This document shows positions 34,250 to 45,587 of a stretch of DNA of 64,000 bases, piece by piece. Positions within the stretch are counted from its first letter, which is position 1, and every line of letters starts with the position of its first letter. This DNA is from Geobacter sp. SVR (GTDB lineage Bacteria > Desulfobacterota > Desulfuromonadia > Geobacterales > Pseudopelobacteraceae): contig NZ_AP024469.1 of NCBI RefSeq assembly GCF_016865365.1, forward strand, positions 4,308,501 through 4,372,500, in the 5' to 3' direction. The translations under genes were made by a program, and so were the position numbers. Below the pieces are notes generated by a model. That model was not told where the DNA came from. It saw only the letters and a program-made list of their open reading frames with translations, and did not search any database.

Positions 34250-36880
34250 ATGCCAGAGATGCTTTCCGCTTCAGAAACGGCTTCTTCCCCTGAATTGACC
34301 GACTTCGCAGAGTACGGCAGGATCCCAAACCGGTCGAAAAGACGTTTTCCGACACTGCAACACTGTGCCGCACTTCCTGCATCCGACCGGGAAACCGCCC
34401 AATTGAAGCTTGATTTTTGTGCAGCGCCTGCGCCTCCGCGGGAAGCGTCTGTGGACGAATCGATATTCCGTGCCATCTTCGACCACTGCGGGGATGCAAA
34501 CTTCCTCCTCGACCTCAGCGGCAATGTCCTGGAGGTGAACCGGGAGAGCTGCAACCGTTACGGCTATCCCCGCGACGAATTCCTGCGCATGACCATTCAT
34601 CAGATCGATTCACTGGACGAGGGGGTGGACATCCCCCTGAAGCTGGCCCTGCTGATGCAGCAAGGGCAGGCGCTCTTCGACACCGTACACCTTGCCAGCA
34701 ACGGCAGGAGGATTCCCACCGAAGTGAATGCCCGGCTGATCGTGCTGGGCTCCCGGCAATTCATCGCCTGCACCTGCCATGACCTCTCCAAACGCAGCAG
34801 AGCCTCCAGAAAACTCTCCATCTCGCACGGCCGTTACCGCCAGATTGCCAACCTGAGCTCGGACTATTTCTACTCCTGCATCCGCAAGAAAGACCACCCC
34901 TACCGTATCGAATGGATCGGCGGCGCCGTGGAAACCATCACCGCCTATGCAAAAAGGGAGCTGTTCGCGAAAGGTTCATGGCTGACACTGGTTCATGAGG
35001 AGGACGCGGGGCGGGTCACGGATCTCCTGCACGGCATGGCTGCGGGGGACAGCCAGAGCATGGAGTACCGCCTGGTGACAAAATCGGGCAGCATACGCTG
35101 GATCAGCAGCACCTGCCGCTGCGAAGTCGGCGACGCGTCCGGGGAACTGCGGCTTTTCGGCACTTCACAGGATATTACCCTCTACAAAAAGATCGCCGCG
35201 AAGAGGCACATGCAGCAGAGGTGGCAGGATGCCCTGCTCAAGCTCTATCGCCTGACCGAAGAAACCTGCGAGGCCATTCTTGATTTCGGTCTGGAGGAAG
35301 CGCTCAGCCTGACCGGAAGCGAGATCGGCTACATCTGCTTTTACGACGAGGAATGCGAGCTCTTTACCCTCCACTCCTGGTCCTCGTCCGTCATGCAGCA
35401 ATGCGCGATCCAGGAAAAGCTGACCACCTATCCCCTGGACCATACCGGTCTGTGGGGAGAGGCGGTCCGGCAGCGCCGGGCAATGATCACCAACGACTAC
35501 TCCTCCAGCCCCTGCAAAAAAGGGTTTCCCCAGGGGCATGTGCCGCTGGTGCGGCATATGAACCTGCCGATTTTCCGTGGCAACCGGATCGTGGCGGTGA
35601 TCGGAGTCGCCAACAAAGCAGAGGATTATGGCGAAGACGAGGTTAAACAGCTCGGGCTGTTCATGGACGGCATCTGGAACGTGATCGAACGGCACCGGGC
35701 CGAGGAACAGCTGGCCCGCGCCAAAGAGGCTGCCGAAGCCGCCAACCTGGCCAAGACCGAATTTTTGACCGTCATGAGCCATGAAATCCGTACTCCCATG
35801 AACGGCATCATCGGCCTGACCCAGCTGTTAAGCAGCACCAATCCCAGCGATGAGCAGAAGGAATACCTGCAGGACATCAAGACCTCCACCGACAGTCTTC
35901 TGCAGATCATCAACGACATGCTCGATCTTTCTCGGATCGAGGCGGGCCGGTTCGAACTGGATCGCACCGAATTTCCGCTGAAGATCATGCTGAATGAGGC
36001 TCTCAAGCCTCTGCTGGTGCGGATCCAGTCCAAGGGGCTGACCTTCTCGCTGGACATCGGCGACGACGTGCCCGAACATGTGTCAGGGGACCAGTTGCGC
36101 CTGAAGCAGATCATCATCAACCTGGTCGGCAATGCCCTCAAGTTCACCGAATGCGGAGGCATCGCCCTGGAGGTCCGCCTCGAATCCCGTGACAAGCACC
36201 AGGCACTGCTTCATTTCGCGGTCACCGACACCGGCATCGGCATTCCGCCGGAGGCTCATGACAGGGTCTTTGCCCCCTTCACCCAGGCCGATCCGTCCAC
36301 CACCAGAAAATACGGCGGCACCGGTCTCGGGCTGAGTATTTCGCGGCGGCTTGTCGAACACATGGGGGGCAGGATCTGGGTGGAGAGCGAGCCGGGCAAT
36401 GGCAGCGCCTTCCATTTCACGGCACAGTTCGGGCTGGTGATCAGAAAGGCCGAGAAAAAACCGCGGCCGGTGGCCGAGCAGAGGAGTCTGCTGACGTGGG
36501 AGGGGCGTTCGCTGCACATCCTGCTGGCAGAGGATCACGATATCAACCGTAACCTGACCGTGGCTATTCTGAAAAGGCTGGGGCATTCGGTGACGGCGGC
36601 GGAAAACGGCAGGATTGCACTGGAAAACTGGGGGCAGGAACGTTTCGATATCATCCTGATGGATGTGGAAATGCCGGAGATGGATGGGTGGCAGACAACC
36701 AACCGGATCAGGGAGACGGAAAAACCGGGGGAGGCCCATGTGCCGATCATTGCCCTTACCGCCCACGCCATCAAAGGCAATCGGGAGAGCCTGCTGCAAT
36801 CGGGCTTTGACGGATATGTCTCGAAACCGATCAATTTCGAGGAGCTGTGCACCGAGATCAAGCGGCTGGTAGCCGCCTGA
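34250..36880 (+). CDS. Hybrid sensor histidine kinase (PAS-PAS-GAF-HisKA-HATPase-REC)
   Basis: The 876-aa cytoplasmic hybrid kinase has two PAS domains (~70-180 and ~195-320), a GAF domain (~330-490) with several cysteines, then a HisKA domain (MSHEIRTPMNGIIGL, ~511). The ATPase domain carries NLVGNALKF, DTGIGIPPE and GGTGLGLSIS. A C-terminal receiver (~755-876) has the acceptor Asp in IILMDVEMPEMDG. There are no membrane segments. The start has GAGGTG six bases upstream. It is divergent from the ANTAR regulator with a shared 165-bp control region, so it may feed phosphate to it, though a hybrid kinase would normally need a phosphotransfer protein. Confidence 0.9.
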   Translation: MPEMLSASETASSPELTDFAEYGRIPNRSKRRFPTLQHCAALPASDRETAQLKLDFCAAPAPPREASVDESIFRAIFDHCGDANFLLDLSGNVLEVNRESCNRYGYPRDEFLRMTIHQIDSLDEGVDIPLKLALLMQQGQALFDTVHLASNGRRIPTEVNARLIVLGSRQFIACTCHDLSKRSRASRKLSISHGRYRQIANLSSDYFYSCIRKKDHPYRIEWIGGAVETITAYAKRELFAKGSWLTLVHEEDAGRVTDLLHGMAAGDSQSMEYRLVTKSGSIRWISSTCRCEVGDASGELRLFGTSQDITLYKKIAAKRHMQQRWQDALLKLYRLTEETCEAILDFGLEEALSLTGSEIGYICFYDEECELFTLHSWSSSVMQQCAIQEKLTTYPLDHTGLWGEAVRQRRAMITNDYSSSPCKKGFPQGHVPLVRHMNLPIFRGNRIVAVIGVANKAEDYGEDEVKQLGLFMDGIWNVIERHRAEEQLARAKEAAEAANLAKTEFLTVMSHEIRTPMNGIIGLTQLLSSTNPSDEQKEYLQDIKTSTDSLLQIINDMLDLSRIEAGRFELDRTEFPLKIMLNEALKPLLVRIQSKGLTFSLDIGDDVPEHVSGDQLRLKQIIINLVGNALKFTECGGIALEVRLESRDKHQALLHFAVTDTGIGIPPEAHDRVFAPFTQADPSTTRKYGGTGLGLSISRRLVEHMGGRIWVESEPGNGSAFHFTAQFGLVIRKAEKKPRPVAEQRSLLTWEGRSLHILLAEDHDINRNLTVAILKRLGHSVTAAENGRIALENWGQERFDIILMDVEMPEMDGWQTTNRIRETEKPGEAHVPIIALTAHAIKGNRESLLQSGFDGYVSKPINFEELCTEIKRLVAA

Positions 36881-36897
36881 TCCCGGTCCGGCACACG

Positions 36898-38889
36898 TCA
36901 GCGCAATACCGCCTCCGCCAGCACTTCGGCCACATCGCGCACCCGTACTCCTTCTCCCTTCACATCCTTGAGGCCATCTTCGAACATGGTCATGCAGTAA
37001 GGGCATGACACGCAGATGGTGTCCGGCTTCTCCTGCAGCGCTTCACGCACCCGCGTCAGGTTGATGCGTTCCCCGCTGTGTTCTTCCATCCACATCCGTC
37101 CACCGCCGGCTCCGCAGCAGAAGGCCTTGTTGCGATTGCGCTCCATTTCGGCGGGGGCGGAGCCGGTGGCTGCCTCGATCACCTCCCGGGGGGCATCGTA
37201 AACGTCGTTGTGCCGTCCCAAGTAGCAGGAATCGTGGAACACGGTGGTGCCGAACTCGGCCGTAGCCTTGTCCAGCTTCAGCCTGCCCTCCTGCACCAGA
37301 CTGCCCAGCAGTTGGGAGTGGTGCACCACCTCCAACTCCAGTCCGTACTGGCGGTAATCGTTCTTGAGGGTTGAAAAGCAGTGCGGACACTGCACGATGA
37401 CCTTCTTGACGCCGCGCTCCCTGAACAGGGCCACGTTCTCCCTGGCCATCCGGTCGAACACGTATTCATTGCCCAATCGTCTCAGACTGTCACCGCAGCA
37501 TTTCTCGTCCTTGCCCAGAATGCCCCAGGAGATCCCGGCCTTGTCCAGCAGCTGCGCCAGCGCCACGGTGACATGCTTGTTGCGGGAATCGAAGGAGCCG
37601 GCACAGCCGACGTAGAACAGGTACTCGCAGTCCTTGTCAAAGGTTTTGACATCCATCTGCGCGCACCACTTGGTGCGCTCCGAGGGGGCGATGCCCCAGG
37701 GATTGCTGCGTCCTTCCATGTTTTCGAACAGGTTGAGCAGCTCTTCCGGAAACTGCGCTTCGGTCTGCACCAGATAACGCCGCATTTCGACGATTTTGGG
37801 CATCTGCTCGATAAAGACCGGACAGGCTTCCATGCAGGCGCCGCAGGTGGTGCAGGCCCAGATGGCTTCCTCGCAGCAGTGTTCCTCACCCCCCTCGCCG
37901 ATCAGCGTCTGACGGGGCTTCTGCCCCTGCTTCAGCAGCGGTCCGTTTTCCAGCAGGTTGTTCTTGATGTCGTGGATAATGCCGCGCGGATTAAGCGGTT
38001 TGCCGGTCAGGCCGGCCGGGCAGACATTCTGGCACCGTCCGCACTCGGTGCAGGCAAACGTATCCAGCAGGTCTTTCCAGGTAAAGCGGTCGACCCGGTC
38101 GATCCCGAAACTGTTGCCCAACGCGAATTCCTCGCGCGGCTGCGTGTTTGGCCTGTCCAGCCGCCGGAAAAAGCAGTTGGGGATGGCGGTGAGGATATGC
38201 ATGTGCTTGCTGTTGGGCAGGTAGCTGATGAAGATAAGCAAAGCCAGGGCATGCAGCCACCAGGCAGCACCGTGGATCGGCTCAAGCAGCGTCTGCGGCA
38301 GCAGGCCGGCCACCAGGGCCGAAACAGGCATGACCTTTCCTGCGCCGGCAATGAAGGCAGCCGGATCGGTGGAACGGTACATGACCGCAGCCAGTTCCGA
38401 GCCGTTCATGAGGAAGTAGGCGCACATCAGCAGGGCGATCAGGGTCAGGATCACGAAGGCTTCCGCAGTACGCGCCTGAGGAAAGGGGGGCGACATGACC
38501 CGGCGTATGGCCGCGATCACGACAGCGGTCAGGGCCAGCGCGGAAGCGATATCGATCATGAAGGCCAGCGGCACGTACAGTGCGTACGGCAGCCTGATCA
38601 GCTTGATGCTGTGGGGGAAAAGGCCGTTCAGGATGAACTCGCCATTGGCGACGAGCAGGATCAGAAACGACCAGAAAATGACGACATGATTGATGCCGAA
38701 GGGCTTGGCAAGCACCCGCTTCTGGCCAAAGGCATACACCAGCATTTCACGCACGCGCTGACCGACGTTGTCGAAACGTGCTTCGGGCCGGCCGAGGGCG
38801 AGCAGGCTGAACCGGCGCCAGCATCCCCAGGCAAAGATGGAAAGTGAGGCTGCAAGGAGTAGTGCGAATATGATTGGGCTGGGTATCAT
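36898..38889 (-). CDS. Membrane iron-sulfur oxidoreductase of the ETF:quinone type
   Basis: The 663-aa protein has about five or six N-terminal membrane segments (to ~250). Two ferredoxin-type clusters follow (CTECGRCQNVCPAG ~280 and CTTCGACMEACPVF ~350). Two CCG domains of the heterodisulfide-reductase D type follow, with CCGDSLRRLG and CCGAGGGRMWME. This architecture is found next to etfAB in many anaerobes, where it is thought to pass electrons from ETF to menaquinone during acyl-CoA oxidation. Here etfA lies 70 bp upstream on the same strand, followed further up by etfB, so they are probably one operon. Confidence 0.88.
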   Translation of the reverse strand: MIPSPIIFALLLAASLSIFAWGCWRRFSLLALGRPEARFDNVGQRVREMLVYAFGQKRVLAKPFGINHVVIFWSFLILLVANGEFILNGLFPHSIKLIRLPYALYVPLAFMIDIASALALTAVVIAAIRRVMSPPFPQARTAEAFVILTLIALLMCAYFLMNGSELAAVMYRSTDPAAFIAGAGKVMPVSALVAGLLPQTLLEPIHGAAWWLHALALLIFISYLPNSKHMHILTAIPNCFFRRLDRPNTQPREEFALGNSFGIDRVDRFTWKDLLDTFACTECGRCQNVCPAGLTGKPLNPRGIIHDIKNNLLENGPLLKQGQKPRQTLIGEGGEEHCCEEAIWACTTCGACMEACPVFIEQMPKIVEMRRYLVQTEAQFPEELLNLFENMEGRSNPWGIAPSERTKWCAQMDVKTFDKDCEYLFYVGCAGSFDSRNKHVTVALAQLLDKAGISWGILGKDEKCCGDSLRRLGNEYVFDRMARENVALFRERGVKKVIVQCPHCFSTLKNDYRQYGLELEVVHHSQLLGSLVQEGRLKLDKATAEFGTTVFHDSCYLGRHNDVYDAPREVIEAATGSAPAEMERNRNKAFCCGAGGGRMWMEEHSGERINLTRVREALQEKPDTICVSCPYCMTMFEDGLKDVKGEGVRVRDVAEVLAEAVLR

Positions 38890-38959
38890 GGAAACCTCAT
38901 GTAATGTACCGGGAGAGCTCAGGACGAAAGTTTCTCTGGGCCCTCCGTGACCTCGATGG

Positions 38960-40288
38960 TTACGGTGTCTTCTGCTGTTGTTTCAGTGCTCGGATGTGTG
39001 CAGTAATGGCCGGCACCACCTGGAACAGGTCGCCGACGATACCATAGGTGGCGACCTCGAAGATCGGCGCCTGACGGTCGCGGTTGATGGCGATCACCAT
39101 ATCCGAATCCTGCATGCCCACCAGGTGCTGGATGGCACCGGAGATGCCGCAGGCAATGTAGATTTTGGGGCGCACCGTTTTTCCGGTCTGTCCCACCTGG
39201 CGGTCGGTCGGCATCCAGCCGGCATCCACCGCACTGCGCGAGGCCCCTACCACCCCGCCGAGCTCGTCGGCCAGCTCCTGCAGAATCGAGAAGTTCTCCG
39301 GGGACATCATGCCGCGCCCCCCTGAAACAATGAACTCCGCTCCGGTGATATCCACCTGGCTCTTGCCGTGGCTGTCGCGGATGATGTCGATCACCTTGGC
39401 GAGTACGCTCTCCTCCGGAACGGTGAACGATTCGCGGACAATGGTTCCCTCGGCCCCCTCCTTGCGCTCCGGCATGGGCATGACGTTCGGCCGCACGGTT
39501 GCCATCTGCGGACGGAACTTGTCGCACATGATGGTAGCCATGATGTTGCCGCCAAAGGCGGGCCGGGTTTGCATCAGATTGCGTTTTGTATCGATGGAGA
39601 GGCCGGTGCAGTCGGCGGTCAGCCCGGTCGCAACCTTGGTGGCCACGGCTCCGGCCAGATCGCGCCCCATGCCGGTTGCCCCCATCAGGATCACTTCGGG
39701 CTTGTGTTTCTCGATCAGGTGGCAGCAGGCCTCCAGATAGGCATCGGTACGGTAGTGCCGATAGACCGGCGCATCCAGCAGATAGGCCTTGGTCGCACCA
39801 TGACAGAATGACTCCCGGCAGAGATGCTCCACATTTTCGCCGATCACCATTGCGGAGAGTTCGACGCCCAATTTGTCAGCCAGTTCCCGGCCGACTCCGA
39901 GCAGTTCCCAGGAGACTTTTGCCGGCTCTCCCTCGGTCTGCTCGATGAAGACCCATACGCCGCGATACAGGGCCAGCTTGGCTGCCAGGGCAACAGCTTC
40001 CGGATCGGGCTCCTCCTCAACCGGCGCTGCCGAGGCAGACAATTCAGCCAGAATCTTCTGCTCCTCGGGGGTAAAGTACATCTCCAGTGCGGTCGCCGGG
40101 CAGATCTTGACGCATTTCTGGCATCCGATGCATTTGGAGGCATCGATGATCGGCTCGCCCGCATCGTTCATTTCCACGCAGTTGACGGGACAGACACTCT
40201 GGCAGCGGGCCCCGCAGGCGATACAGGCCCCGGCGATCAGTTGCGCCACGCCGCGCGGTTTTTTGGGCTTTGTTTTAAGATCGGTCAT
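38960..40288 (-). CDS. etfA: Electron transfer flavoprotein alpha subunit with N-terminal ferredoxin
   Basis: This 442-aa EtfA carries an extra N-terminal 2[4Fe-4S] ferredoxin domain (CIACGARCQSVCPVNC ~22-37 and CIGCQKCVKICPA ~53-65). The ETF alpha body follows (~105-440), with the FAD-binding VSGGRGMMSPENF, GASRSAVDAGW and YIACGISGAIQHLVGM segments near the C-terminus. It pairs with EtfB (40398) to accept electrons from acyl-CoA dehydrogenases; the ferredoxin domain could link to the FeS membrane protein downstream. Ferredoxin-fused EtfA is common in anaerobic butyrate- and fatty-acid-oxidising bacteria. Confidence 0.95.
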   Translation of the reverse strand: MTDLKTKPKKPRGVAQLIAGACIACGARCQSVCPVNCVEMNDAGEPIIDASKCIGCQKCVKICPATALEMYFTPEEQKILAELSASAAPVEEEPDPEAVALAAKLALYRGVWVFIEQTEGEPAKVSWELLGVGRELADKLGVELSAMVIGENVEHLCRESFCHGATKAYLLDAPVYRHYRTDAYLEACCHLIEKHKPEVILMGATGMGRDLAGAVATKVATGLTADCTGLSIDTKRNLMQTRPAFGGNIMATIMCDKFRPQMATVRPNVMPMPERKEGAEGTIVRESFTVPEESVLAKVIDIIRDSHGKSQVDITGAEFIVSGGRGMMSPENFSILQELADELGGVVGASRSAVDAGWMPTDRQVGQTGKTVRPKIYIACGISGAIQHLVGMQDSDMVIAINRDRQAPIFEVATYGIVGDLFQVVPAITAHIRALKQQQKTP

Positions 40289-40299
40289 GGAACGTCCTT

Positions 40300-40394
40300 C
40301 AGGTTAAGGTTGAGATTAAGGTTGAATCCGGGCTGAAGCAGAAAATTTTTCTCCACCTCAACCGGCGAGCGCAGCGAACGAAAACCTTAACCTG
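40300..40394. repeat. Inverted repeat between etfB and etfA
   Basis: CAGGTTAAGGTT at the left end is complementary to AACCTTAACCTG at the right end. Inside are further AAGGTTGA and CTCAACC segments. It is the same hairpin family as 127-197 and 33488-33520 and fills the whole gap between the two genes. Confidence 0.6.
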
Positions 40395-40397
40395 CTT

Positions 40398-41213
40398 TCA
40401 CAACGGCAGCATATCCTTGGCCAGCAGCTTTTCGATCAGGAGCCGGGCGGTCCCCTGCGGGTCGGCATACCCGTCCCCCAGGATCTCTCCCTGCACCCGT
40501 TCGGGAGAAAAGATCTTGGAAACCCAGGTGGGAGAGCCTTTCAGGCCGATCTTCTGCTCATCCAGTTTGAGCACCTGGTTATTCCAGACCTCCACTTGGG
40601 CTTCGGCTGCCATCAGCCGCATCGGTACCTTGGGGTAGCGCGGCCGGTTCAGCTCGCGCACAACGGTCAACATGGCCGGCAAGGGAGCCTCGACTATTTC
40701 GTGGCGCCCTTCTAGCTTGCGGCTGACGCGGATCTTTTTGTTGACCGGGTCGAGCATTTCGATGCGGTCCACCAGGGTGAGCTGCTGATAGTTGAGCCGA
40801 CTGGCAATGCCGGGGCCGACCTGGGCAGTATCGCCATCGATGGTCTGCTTCCCGCACAGCACCAGGCCTACCTCATCCATCTCCGCGTTCAGCTTGCCGA
40901 TGGCAGCGGCCAGCACATTGCTGGTGGCCAGGGTGTCAGCTCCCCCGAAAACCCGGTCGGACAGCAGGATCGCTTTATCGACCCCCAGAGCCAGGGCCTT
41001 CTTCAAGGTGGCCTCGGCATTGGGGGGCCCCATGGAAATGGCTACCACGCCGCATCCGAAACGATCCTTGAGCCGCAGCGCCTCTTCCAGGGCGTGGGTA
41101 TCATATGGGTTGACGATAAAGGGAATCCCCTCCCGTACCAGGGTGTTGGTAACCGGGTCGATCTGGACCTGGGTGGTATCGGGCACTTGTTTGATGCAGG
41201 CAACAATGAGCAT
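40398..41213 (-). CDS. etfB: Electron transfer flavoprotein beta subunit
   Basis: The 271-aa EtfB begins MLIVACIKQVPDTTQVQID. The characteristic segments VNPYDTHALEEALRLKD (~35-51), LCGKQTIDGDTAQVGPGIA (~118-136) and VVRELNRPRYP are present. It forms the heterodimer with EtfA that holds FAD and shuttles electrons from acyl-CoA dehydrogenases. It is the first gene of the etfB-etfA-FeS protein operon, with GAGG seven bases before the ATG. A strong inverted repeat (AAGCCGGT...ACCGGCTT) lies upstream at 41353-41380. Confidence 0.95.
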   Translation of the reverse strand: MLIVACIKQVPDTTQVQIDPVTNTLVREGIPFIVNPYDTHALEEALRLKDRFGCGVVAISMGPPNAEATLKKALALGVDKAILLSDRVFGGADTLATSNVLAAAIGKLNAEMDEVGLVLCGKQTIDGDTAQVGPGIASRLNYQQLTLVDRIEMLDPVNKKIRVSRKLEGRHEIVEAPLPAMLTVVRELNRPRYPKVPMRLMAAEAQVEVWNNQVLKLDEQKIGLKGSPTWVSKIFSPERVQGEILGDGYADPQGTARLLIEKLLAKDMLPL

Positions 41214-43064
<1,851 letters not shown>

Positions 43065-43086
43065 GCTGCAACCATTTCGCCTGTCG

Positions 43087-43114
43087 AAAGCCCGGCTTTG
43101 GCCGGGCTTTTTTA
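43087..43114 (+). terminator. Terminator of gdhA
   Basis: AGCCCGGC-TTT-GGCCGGGCT is followed by TTTTT, 23 bp after the stop codon. Confidence 0.9.
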
Positions 43115-43418
43115 TGCCCGGCCGCATCTTTCCGTTCATTCCGCCATGCTGCGACACTATCCTACCATGGACATAGACCTGCCTTATTGACCGAAGTCAA
43201 ATACCTCGCGCATCCGCTCTCCACTCAGCCGCACCAACCGGTTCCGGCGCCGTCGAATGCCGCAAATTGCATCACTCTGCTGCATCCGTATGCAGCAATC
43301 GTTGATGAGCGCACCATCGTGTCAGGGGTGGTCAAGCTGGAGAGGTGCGCGACCGGACGCGGGCGTACGGTCGCTTCTGTGGCAGGAGACCGGCAGCCCC
43401 TACGGGCTGCCGACAGGG
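43115..43418. other. Intergenic region without a gene
   Basis: Both flanking genes end here. Apart from a GGCAGCCC-CTAC-GGGCTGCC hairpin at 43390-43411, just beyond the 3-hydroxybutyrate dehydrogenase stop (a possible terminator lacking a T-run), I see nothing. Confidence 0.5.
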
Positions 43419-44201
43419 TTACTGGGCAGTCCAGCCGCCGTCGATGGGCATTGCCGCACCGGTTATCTGGTCGGCAGCCGGGGAGCAGAGAAAGAGTGCC
43501 AGCTGCCCCAATTGCTCGATGGAGACAAACTGCCGCGAAGGCTGTTTTTCAGCCAGGAGATCGCGCCCCCCGGCCTCGATATCCACACCCAGAGTTTCGG
43601 CCCGGGCAATGATCTGGGGCTCGATCAGCTCCGTCCTGGTCCAGCCGGGACAGATGGCATTGCTGGTGATGCCGGAACCGGCGGTTTCCAGGGCAACCAC
43701 CTTGGTAAGACCGACCAGGCCATGCTTGGCCGAGACATAGGCCGCCTTGTTGGCAGATGCCACCAGGCCGTGCACCGAGGCGATGTTGATGATGCGCCCC
43801 CAGCCGTTGCGCTGCATGTACGGTATGGCATGGTGAATGGTGTAAAAGCTGGAGGAGAGGTTGATGGCGATGATGGCGGCCCAGCGTTCCGGGGGAAACT
43901 TCTCGACCGGCGCGGTATGCTGCACGCCGGCACAGTTCACGAGGATGTCGACGCTGCCGAAGGCGGCCGCGGCACTCTCCACCAGAGCGGCGATCTGGTC
44001 GGGACAGGTCATGTCGGCCCCGTGAAAGCGGGTTTCCGTTCCGTATTCGGATTCGATCTCCGAGCGCAGGACTTTGATCCGTTCCGGATCCCCCAGTCCG
44101 TTCAGCATGATCCGGCAGCCCTGGCCCGCCATGGCACGGGCAATGCCCAGCCCGATCCCGCTGGTGGAGCCGGTAATGAGTGCGGTTTTGCCCTTCAGCA
44201 T
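43419..44201 (-). CDS. bdhA: D-3-hydroxybutyrate dehydrogenase
   Basis: This 260-aa short-chain dehydrogenase interconverts 3-hydroxybutyrate and acetoacetate with NAD. The nucleotide motif TGSTSGIGLGIA is at 11-22. The NCAG segment is present, and the Ser-Tyr-Lys active site is seen in NIASVHGLVASANKAAYVSAKHGLVG. The HGLVAS and KAAYV pattern and the C-terminal QITGAAMPIDGGWTAQ are typical of the bacterial hydroxybutyrate enzyme. It lies downstream of thiolase and CoA-transferase genes, which fits a ketone-body route. The 187-bp gap to the thiolase gene holds nothing recognisable. AGGAGG precedes the ATG. Confidence 0.92.
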   Translation of the reverse strand: MLKGKTALITGSTSGIGLGIARAMAGQGCRIMLNGLGDPERIKVLRSEIESEYGTETRFHGADMTCPDQIAALVESAAAAFGSVDILVNCAGVQHTAPVEKFPPERWAAIIAINLSSSFYTIHHAIPYMQRNGWGRIINIASVHGLVASANKAAYVSAKHGLVGLTKVVALETAGSGITSNAICPGWTRTELIEPQIIARAETLGVDIEAGGRDLLAEKQPSRQFVSIEQLGQLALFLCSPAADQITGAAMPIDGGWTAQ

Positions 44202-44388
44202 CCCGTTCCTCCTTCTTGCATTCTCACATTCTGATATCCCGGAGCTGTGGCGCCGTACTGCCGGAGTGACTGAAAGAGCCGGGGCCCCAACGTCGCCGAA
44301 ATGCAGTCACTGTTGTATCGGTCGGCCCTCCGCCGAAATGCTCCAAACCGCCGGAAAAGCCTTTCAGGCGCTTCGGCTCCGGGATGTA

Positions 44389-45573
44389 TCACACATCCCG
44401 CTCCACGACCATGGCAATGCCCTGCCCGCCGCCGATGCAGAGCGCCGCCAGACCGCGCCTCTGGCCGCTGCGCTCCATTTCGTGCAGCAGCGTTACCAGC
44501 ACCCGTGCGCCGCTGGCCCCCACCGGATGCCCGAGCGCAATGGCACCGCCATTCACGTTCACCTTGCGGCTGTCCAGCCGCAACTCGCGGATTACCGCCA
44601 AAGACTGCACCGCAAACGCCTCATTGAGCTCCACCAGATCGACATCCTCAAGCGTCAGCCCGCTCTTGTTCAGCGCCCGGCGAATCGCCTCCACCGGCCC
44701 CATCCCCATGACCTGCGGATCCACCCCGGCCGTACCCCACCCGAGCACCCTGGCCAGGGGCCTGAACCCGGCACGCTGGGCAGCCCCGCGCCCCATCAGC
44801 AGGACAGCAGCGGCGCCATCGTTGATGCCCGATGAATTTCCGGCGGTAACGACGCCTTCCTCCCTGAAGGCCGGCCGCAATCCGGCCAGGGTTTCCATAG
44901 TGGTATCGCGGCGAGGATATTCATCCTCGGCCACCAGCACCGTCTCGCCGCGCTTTCCGGCGTGGGGCACCGGAACGATTTCACGGCGAAATATCCCTTC
45001 CTCAAGAGCCTTGGCCGCTTTCTGCTGGGACTGCAGTGAAAAGGCGTCGGCCTCTTCGCGCGAGATACGGTACCTGTCGGCAATGTTTTCCGCAGTGGTC
45101 CCCATGTGGATTCCATGGAAGGCATCCGTCAGTGCATCCTTGAGCAGCGTATCCTCAAGGACGCCGTTCCCCAGGCGATATCCGCTGCGCGCCTTTTCGA
45201 GCAGATAGGGGGCCCGGCTCATGCTCTCCATGCCGCCGGCCACGATCGTATCGGCCTCACCGGCGGCTATGGCCAATGCTCCCAGGGCAATGCTTTTCAG
45301 GCCGGAACCGCACAACTTGTTAACGGTGTAGGAGGGAACGTATTCGGGGATGCCGGCCCCGATTGCCGCCTGCCGGGCCGGATTCTGTCCGCACCCCGCC
45401 TGCAGTATCTGCCCCATGATCACCTCGTCGACCTGTTCCGCAGCGATGCCTCCCCGGCGGATCACCTCGGCAATGACGACCCGGCCGAGCTGGGAAGCCG
45501 GCACCGGGGCCAGCGAACCACCGAAAGAGCCGATTGGAGTGCGGGCTGCAGCAGCGATGACGACCTGACGCAT
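44389..45573 (-). CDS. atoB: Acetyl-CoA acetyltransferase (thiolase)
   Basis: The 394-aa thiolase cleaves acetoacetyl-CoA to two acetyl-CoA (or the reverse). The acyl-accepting cysteine is in TVNKLCGSGLKS (~88), the histidine in GGAIALGHPVGASGARV (~350) and the second cysteine in AALCIGGGQG (~380). NEAFAVQSLAV is also present. It follows the CoA-transferase genes by 14 bp, so acetoacetate can be activated and then split. Degradative use is more likely than polyhydroxybutyrate synthesis because no phaC or phaB is present. Confidence 0.95.
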   Translation of the reverse strand: MRQVVIAAAARTPIGSFGGSLAPVPASQLGRVVIAEVIRRGGIAAEQVDEVIMGQILQAGCGQNPARQAAIGAGIPEYVPSYTVNKLCGSGLKSIALGALAIAAGEADTIVAGGMESMSRAPYLLEKARSGYRLGNGVLEDTLLKDALTDAFHGIHMGTTAENIADRYRISREEADAFSLQSQQKAAKALEEGIFRREIVPVPHAGKRGETVLVAEDEYPRRDTTMETLAGLRPAFREEGVVTAGNSSGINDGAAAVLLMGRGAAQRAGFRPLARVLGWGTAGVDPQVMGMGPVEAIRRALNKSGLTLEDVDLVELNEAFAVQSLAVIRELRLDSRKVNVNGGAIALGHPVGASGARVLVTLLHEMERSGQRRGLAALCIGGGQGIAMVVERDV

Positions 45574-45587
45574 GGGAACACCCCCTT

